Shown here: positions 6,147 to 10,024 of the stretch, one piece after another | Layout of the letters: each line of letters starts with the position of its first letter | Numbering within the stretch: position 1 is the stretch's first letter | Assembly: GCA_030839005.1 (NCBI GenBank) | Contig: JAUZEM010000150.1 | Span: forward strand, 1 to 10,024 | DNA length: 10,024 bases | Source: Actinomycetota bacterium | GTDB lineage: Bacteria > Actinomycetota > Acidimicrobiia > IMCC26256 > PALSA-610 | Reading direction: 5' to 3' | Program-made: the position numbers and the translations under genes | The notes under the pieces: model-generated | Database searches by the model: none | What the model saw: only the letters and a program-made list of their open reading frames with translations | Told to the model about the DNA's origin: nothing

Positions 6147-8222
6147 ATGAGCCTGCCGGACATGAGCACGGCGTCGGACGGTTCCCGCTATCTCAACCGG
6201 GAACTGTCGATGCTCGAATTCCAGGCGCGCGTGCTCGCCCTCGCCGAAGATCCCTCGGTCCCGTTGCTCGAGCGCGCAAAGTTCCTCGCGATCTTCAGCG
6301 GCAACGTTGACGAGTTCTTCCAGGTTCGGGTCGCGGGCCTCAAGGAGCAGTTGGTCGTCGGCGTGCGCTCGACGTCGCCCGACGGTCTCGACCAGGTCGA
6401 GCAGCTCCGCGCGATCCGATTGCGCGTCGAGGAGCTGGTCACGCGCCAGGCCACCGCGTTCACCAAGGAGATCGGACCGGCTCTGCAGGAAGCCGGGGTC
6501 GCCTTCACCGCCTGGCACGAGCTCGACGCCGAGGCTCAGGCCCAGCTCACCCGCGTGTTCGACGACCGGATCTTCCCGGTGCTCACACCACTCGCGGTCG
6601 ACCCCGCGCACCCGTTCCCGTACATCTCGAACCTGTCCCTCAATCTCGCGGTCGTCGTGCGCGATCGTGCGAGCGGCGAGGAGCGATTCGCCCGGGTCAA
6701 GGTGCCGCCGTTGCTTCCCCGCTTCGTGAGCGTGCCCGACAGCGCACGGTACGTGCCGTTGGAGCAGGTGATCGCCGCCCATCTCGACGCGCTGTTCCCG
6801 GGCATGGAGGTGCTCGCGCAGCATCCGTTCCGCGTCACCCGCGACGCCGACATCGAGCTCAGCGACGAATCCGAGGATCTTCTTGCCGCGATGGAGATCT
6901 CACTGCGGCAACGGACGAAGTTCGGTCTCGCGGTTCGGCTCGAGGTCGACACGAAGATCACGCCCGAGGTGCTCGCGTTGTTGTGCCGCGAGCTCGAGCT
7001 CGGCGCCAACGACGTCTATCAGGTCGACGCGCCGCTCGATCTGAGCGGGCTGTGGGATCTCTACAACCTGCGACGGCCCGAGCTGAAATACCCCACATTC
7101 ACGCCCCAGAACCCGCCGCCCCTCGCGGGTGGAAAGGACAGTGACGTGTTCTGGGCGATGCGAAGCGGCGACGTGCTCTTGCACCACCCGTACGACTCGT
7201 TCGCGAACTCCGTCGAGGCGTTCGTCGAGCAGGCCGCGAGCGACGACGCGGTGCTCGCGATCAAGCAGGCGCTGTACCGCACCGGCGGCGACGAGGCCGG
7301 CATCGTCGTGTCGCTCGTCAAGGCGGCCGAGGCGGGAAAGCAGGTCGTCGCACTCGTCGAGCTGAAGGCCCGCTTCGACGAGCAGGCGAACATCGAGCGA
7401 GCCAGGATGCTCGAGCAGGCGGGCGCACACGTCGTGTACGGACTCGTCGGGCTCAAGACCCATGCCAAGGTGCTGTTGGTCGTTCGCCAGGAGCCGGACG
7501 GAATCCGCCGCTACTGCCACTTCGGCACCGGCAACTACAACCCGAAGACCGCTACGTCGTACGAAGACCTCGGCGTGCTTTCCAGCGATCCCGATCTCGG
7601 CGCCGACCTGTCGGAGCTGTTCAACCATCTCACGGGCTACAGCCGCCCCGGCGAATACCGCCGGCTGATGGTCGCGCCGATGCACCTGCGCGACGAGTTG
7701 CGAGACCTCATCCGTGGCCAAGCCCGTCCCGACGGTGAGATCACGATGAAGATCAACGCGCTCGTCGACTCGGAGATGATCGACGAGCTGTACGCCGCAT
7801 CCGATGCGGGGGCGCGGATCGATCTCGTCGTCCGCAGCATCTGCTGCCTGCGCGCCGGCGTTCCCGGTCTGTCCGAGAACATCACCGTTCGTTCGATCGT
7901 GGGTCGGTACCTGGAGCACTCGCGGATCATCCGCTTCGGCAAGATCGGACACCCCGACACCGAGTACGTCATCGGCTCGGCCGATCTCATGCCCCGCAAC
8001 CTCGACCGGCGGGTGGAAGCGATGTTGCGCATCACCGACGCGCGCATGCGCGCCCGCCTCGACGAGATCCTCTCGATCAACTTCGTCGACGACGTGCTGG
8101 CCTGGACGCTCGAGCGCGACGGCACGTGGCACAAGGTCGAGACCGTGGCGGGCATCGAGTCGCAGGTGCGGTTCCAGGAGCTGGCGGCGGCGCGCGCCAA
8201 AGTCCGCTCCCCCGACGGCTGA
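6147..8222 (+). CDS. ppk1: Polyphosphate kinase 1
   Basis: The product is 691 aa, the normal PPK1 length. It reversibly transfers the gamma-phosphate of ATP onto inorganic polyphosphate, building phosphate and energy stores. The N-terminal domain opens with YLNRELSMLEFQARVLALA (15-33) and SGNVDEFFQVRV (51-62). The head domain (about 125-305) includes FPVLTPLAVDPAHPFP (143-158). The two phospholipase D-like catalytic domains cover roughly 330-500 and 500-675. The phosphorylated histidine is His439 in KTHAK (E. coli His435), and the second essential histidine is His591 in YLEHSR (E. coli His592). Metal/ATP-site arginines are Arg378 in YRTG and Arg409 in ELKARFDE. FGTGNYN is also intact. The enzyme should be active. 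It heads a four-gene operon: the CHAD gene begins 4 bp after its stop. The start is ATG 6147, probably leaderless. Confidence 0.97.
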   Translation: MSLPDMSTASDGSRYLNRELSMLEFQARVLALAEDPSVPLLERAKFLAIFSGNVDEFFQVRVAGLKEQLVVGVRSTSPDGLDQVEQLRAIRLRVEELVTRQATAFTKEIGPALQEAGVAFTAWHELDAEAQAQLTRVFDDRIFPVLTPLAVDPAHPFPYISNLSLNLAVVVRDRASGEERFARVKVPPLLPRFVSVPDSARYVPLEQVIAAHLDALFPGMEVLAQHPFRVTRDADIELSDESEDLLAAMEISLRQRTKFGLAVRLEVDTKITPEVLALLCRELELGANDVYQVDAPLDLSGLWDLYNLRRPELKYPTFTPQNPPPLAGGKDSDVFWAMRSGDVLLHHPYDSFANSVEAFVEQAASDDAVLAIKQALYRTGGDEAGIVVSLVKAAEAGKQVVALVELKARFDEQANIERARMLEQAGAHVVYGLVGLKTHAKVLLVVRQEPDGIRRYCHFGTGNYNPKTATSYEDLGVLSSDPDLGADLSELFNHLTGYSRPGEYRRLMVAPMHLRDELRDLIRGQARPDGEITMKINALVDSEMIDELYAASDAGARIDLVVRSICCLRAGVPGLSENITVRSIVGRYLEHSRIIRFGKIGHPDTEYVIGSADLMPRNLDRRVEAMLRITDARMRARLDEILSINFVDDVLAWTLERDGTWHKVETVAGIESQVRFQELAAARAKVRSPDG

Positions 8223-8226
8223 CGTC

Positions 8227-9099
8227 ATGAGCGCTCGCGATATCACCGTTTCCGACGTCGTCTGCCGTGCCATCTCGCATTCCTACGAGCGCCTGGTCAC
8301 CCACGAGCCGGACCTCCGGGTCGGCGACGATCCCGAGTCGGTCCACCAGGCACGGGTCGCGACGCGCCGGCTCCGTTCCGACCTGCGCACGTTCGAGCCG
8401 TTCGTCGACGCGCAGTGGGCCGCCGACCTGCGCGCCGAGTTGCGCTGGCTGGGTTCCGAGCTCGGCGCGGTACGCGACATCGAGGTACAGCGCGACCGCC
8501 TGCGCACCCACGCGGCCCGACTTCCTACGGCGGAGGCCGAGGCGGCGCGGCGAGTCGTGCGCCGGCTCGACGCCGACCGAGCGGCGGCAAGGTTCGATCT
8601 GATCGTGACGCTGAGCCTGGCGCGCTACACGGAGTTGCGCGCCCGGCTCGCGTCGGCCGCTTCCAATCCCGTGTTCACCGAGGCCGCGTTCACCCGCGCG
8701 TCCGACGCGCTGACGCCCGTGGTGCGGGTCCGATGGAAGAAGCTCCGGCGCGCGGTGCGCCAATTGGGCGACAACCCCTCGGACGATGCCCTGCACGCGT
8801 GCCGCGTGCGCGCCAAGCAGTGCAGGTACGCGGCCGAAGCGTGCGAGCCGGCGTTCGGGAAACCCGCACGCCGCCTCGCCCGGGCGACCGCGAACGTGCA
8901 GGAGGTTCTGGGGGAGCATCACGACGCCGTCGTCGCGGGCGCGTGGCTCGCCAAGACCGCGCACGAATGCTCACCCGCCGAGGCGTACGCGGTCGGGATG
9001 CTCGCGCAGCTCGAACGCGAAGCCGCGGCCGTCGCCCGGGCGGAGTTCCCGGACCTGTGGCGGCGCGTCGACACCGAGCGCGTACACGGCTGGCTGTGA
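8227..9099 (+). CDS. CHAD domain protein (polyphosphate-binding)
   Basis: The product is 290 aa from ATG 8227, four bases after the ppk1 stop. CHAD domains are alpha-helical bundles rich in conserved histidines and basic residues that bind inorganic polyphosphate. Both CHAD halves are visible: VHQARVATRRLRSDLRTFEP (39-58, His40) with ELGAVRDIEV (78-87), then LHACRVRAKQCRYAAEA (189-205, His190) with VQEVLGEHHDAVVAGAWL (224-241, His231 and His232). Basic clusters RVRWKKLRRAVR (167-178) suit a polyanion ligand. No CYTH triphosphatase domain or other catalytic domain is attached. Adjacency to ppk1 strongly supports a role at polyphosphate, for example granule association or modulation of PPK1, but the exact role is inference. 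The stop TGA overlaps the start of the Nudix gene, so translation is probably coupled. Confidence 0.93.
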   Translation: MSARDITVSDVVCRAISHSYERLVTHEPDLRVGDDPESVHQARVATRRLRSDLRTFEPFVDAQWAADLRAELRWLGSELGAVRDIEVQRDRLRTHAARLPTAEAEAARRVVRRLDADRAAARFDLIVTLSLARYTELRARLASAASNPVFTEAAFTRASDALTPVVRVRWKKLRRAVRQLGDNPSDDALHACRVRAKQCRYAAEACEPAFGKPARRLARATANVQEVLGEHHDAVVAGAWLAKTAHECSPAEAYAVGMLAQLEREAAAVARAEFPDLWRRVDTERVHGWL

Positions 9100-9524
9100 G
9101 CAAGACCCAGGGAGTGGTTCAGGCCGCGGGCGGAGTCGTGACGCGAAACGCGCGCGACGGAACGCTGGAGGTGCTCGTCGTGCACCGGCCGCGCTACGAC
9201 GATTGGAGCCTCCCGAAGGGCAAGCTCGAGCCGGGCGAGTCGTTCGAGGATGCGGCCCGCCGGGAGATCGAGGAGGAGACGGGCTTCCGGGTCGAGCTGG
9301 GCGCCGCCCTCCCGACCACCGATTACGTCGACCGGCACGGCCGACCCAAGGTCGTGCGTTACTGGCGGATGACACCGGTCGGTGAGACGGCGTGGCAACC
9401 GAGCGACGAGGTCGACGAGACGCGTTGGGTAACGGCCGCGGAAGCGGGGACACTACTGTCGTACGAACACGACCGGCGCCTCGTCGCGGCGGTCGACGAC
9501 AGTGCTCGCGGAGGTCCGTCGTGA
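9096..9524 (+). CDS. Nudix hydrolase, equivalent to the N-terminal domain of MutT1
   Basis: The product is 142 aa from GTG 9096, whose GTGA overlaps the CHAD stop. The open frame extends much further upstream but only as an overlap of the CHAD gene. The N-terminus VVQAAGGVV (7-15) is the typical first Nudix strand, and the Nudix box (42-64) is complete: Gly42, Glu48, then REIEEETGF (56-64) with the metal-binding glutamates. Strand WSLPKGKL precedes the box. Family members split nucleoside diphosphates linked to another moiety. Mycobacterial MutT1, a Nudix plus histidine-phosphatase fusion encoded beside ppk, degrades 8-oxo-(d)GTP and diadenosine polyphosphates. Here the second domain is the next gene, so this protein probably has the same substrates, with diadenosine polyphosphates equally possible. 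No Shine-Dalgarno sequence is seen, so expression likely depends on ribosomes finishing CHAD. Confidence 0.93.
   Translation: MSKTQGVVQAAGGVVTRNARDGTLEVLVVHRPRYDDWSLPKGKLEPGESFEDAARREIEEETGFRVELGAALPTTDYVDRHGRPKVVRYWRMTPVGETAWQPSDEVDETRWVTAAEAGTLLSYEHDRRLVAAVDDSARGGPS
9510..9514 (+). promoter_or_regulatory. Shine-Dalgarno site (GGAGG) of the histidine phosphatase gene
   Basis: GGAGG ends 6 nt before GTG 9521 and supports that start, which overlaps the Nudix stop as GTGA. It is the only strong ribosome binding site in the ppk1 cluster, suggesting independent initiation on this gene. Confidence 0.7.
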
Positions 9525-9988
9525 CGGTTTATCTCGTTCGCCACGCCAAGGCGGGAGAGCGCGGCGTGTGGGAGGGAGACGACCAGTTGCGTCCGTTGTC
9601 GGGACGCGGCCACCTGCAAGCGCGCGGCTTGCTCCAAGTCCTCGACGGCGCGCAGTTCGACCGGCTGTTGTCGAGCCCGTACGTGCGCTGCATGGAGACC
9701 GTTGTTCCGCTCTCGGGCGAACGCGGCGTCGCGATCGAACCGGTCGACGCGCTCGCCGAAGGCGCCGCACTCGACGAGGCGCTGGCGCTCATCCGCAAAC
9801 ACACGGCACACGGCGCGGTGTTCTGCACGCACGGCGATGTCGTGCCGATGCTCCTCCAGCACTATTCGAACCACGGCGTCGACATCGGTGCCGCTCCGCA
9901 ATGGCCCAAGGGTTCGACCTGGGCGCTCGACACGGATGCGACCGGCGAGGTGACGTCCGTCCGCTATCTTCCGCCGCCCCCCGACTGA
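9521..9988 (+). CDS. SixA-like histidine phosphatase, equivalent to the C-terminal domain of MutT1
   Basis: The product is 155 aa from GTG 9521, supported by the GGAGG site and the GTGA overlap with the Nudix gene. It belongs to the short branch of the histidine phosphatase superfamily. VYLVRHAKAG (3-12) supplies Arg7 and the phospho-accepting His8. SSPYVRCMET (51-60) supplies Arg56. FCTHGDVV (101-108) supplies the second active-site histidine, His104. The catalytic set is complete and there is no signal peptide, so it is cytoplasmic. Its order after a Nudix gene reproduces the domain order of MutT1, making a two-subunit version of that enzyme the best guess: the phosphatase would remove phosphate from the product of the Nudix partner. 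SixA-type phosphohistidine phosphatase activity on a protein is the alternative. Confidence 0.92.
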   Translation: MTVYLVRHAKAGERGVWEGDDQLRPLSGRGHLQARGLLQVLDGAQFDRLLSSPYVRCMETVVPLSGERGVAIEPVDALAEGAALDEALALIRKHTAHGAVFCTHGDVVPMLLQHYSNHGVDIGAAPQWPKGSTWALDTDATGEVTSVRYLPPPPD

Positions 9989-10016
9989 AGCGCGTCGCGG
10001 ACTTCGTCAGTCGCGA

Positions 10017-10021
10017 GGAGG
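10017..10021 (+). promoter_or_regulatory. Possible Shine-Dalgarno site of a gene beginning just beyond the right edge
   Basis: GGAGG lies 3 nt from the window end and 29 nt after the phosphatase stop, where a further operon member would be expected to start about 6 nt on. No start codon is visible. The bases could also be coding, so this is tentative. Confidence 0.3.
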
Positions 10022-10024
10022 CGT

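Noticed and set aside
7804..8226. Upstream extension of the CHAD reading frame into ppk1
   Set aside because: The extension is low-complexity Ser/Arg/Pro sequence from the wrong frame of ppk1. CHAD similarity starts after ATG 8227.
6900..8273. Long minus-strand frame opposite ppk1
   Set aside because: It mirrors the ppk1 codon pattern, has no family motif, and ppk1 is complete and conserved throughout.
9983..10012. Inverted repeat GACTGA/TCAGTC around the phosphatase stop as a terminator
   Set aside because: Only six base pairs with an 18-nt loop and no T-run, so too weak to call.
9964..10024. Minus-strand frame from the right edge ending at 9964 (RLLATDEVRDALQS, then Gly-rich)
   Set aside because: About 20 codons only, overlapping the phosphatase 3' end. 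It could be the tail of a convergent gene but cannot be supported from so little sequence.

Overview
The window is GC-rich, gene-dense bacterial chromosome. The ordinary housekeeping content points to an actinobacterium. The main markers are a zincin_2/DUF2342 metalloprotease-like protein, an Eis-type acetyltransferase, and a ppk gene next to Nudix and histidine-phosphatase genes that correspond to the two halves of mycobacterial MutT1. Frequent GTG starts and starts lacking a Shine-Dalgarno sequence, with a TANNNT hexamer exactly 6 nt upstream, fit the same group. An Acidimicrobiia-like lineage is a guess from general resemblance only. I see no insertion sequence, tRNA, rRNA, CRISPR array, phage or toxin genes, and no gene-free stretch longer than about 105 bp.

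Layout. (1) 2-493, plus: 3' part of an Lrp/AsnC-fold protein of the siroheme decarboxylase (AhbA/B, NirD/L/G/H) type, cut by the left edge. A GC hairpin lies in the short gap before a convergent gene. (2) 529-1569, minus: extended-SDR epimerase-like protein without an identifiable catalytic lysine and with a C-terminal membrane segment. It diverges across only 18 bp from (3) 1588-2811, plus: DUF2342/zincin_2 protein. This is followed by a 17-bp tandem repeat that makes three overlapping hexapeptide minigenes, leading into (4) 2859-3590, plus: short 3-hydroxyacyl-CoA dehydrogenase. (5) 3595-4812 and (6) 4822-5946 (probably to 6043), both minus: Eis-like N-acetyltransferase downstream of an MFS transporter whose 5' end looks frameshifted. 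(7) 6147-9988, plus: a compact four-gene cluster of polyphosphate kinase 1, CHAD protein, Nudix hydrolase and SixA-like histidine phosphatase, with a 4-nt gap and then two 4-nt GTGA overlaps.

How the genes fit together. The last four genes look like one translationally coupled operon. PPK1 makes polyphosphate, CHAD proteins bind polyphosphate, and the Nudix/histidine phosphatase pair matches the two domains of MutT1, which acts on oxidised nucleotides and diadenosine polyphosphates. The MFS and Eis-like pair could be a drug or small-molecule export and acetylation unit, but the substrates cannot be read from sequence. The metalloprotease and dehydrogenase are transcriptionally adjacent without an obvious biochemical link.

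The most unusual feature is the chain of stop/start overlaps at 2803-2870. The same sequence block (ACGCC, then A or G, then TGA) occurs four times at an exact 17-nt spacing. Each copy ends one reading frame and starts the next.
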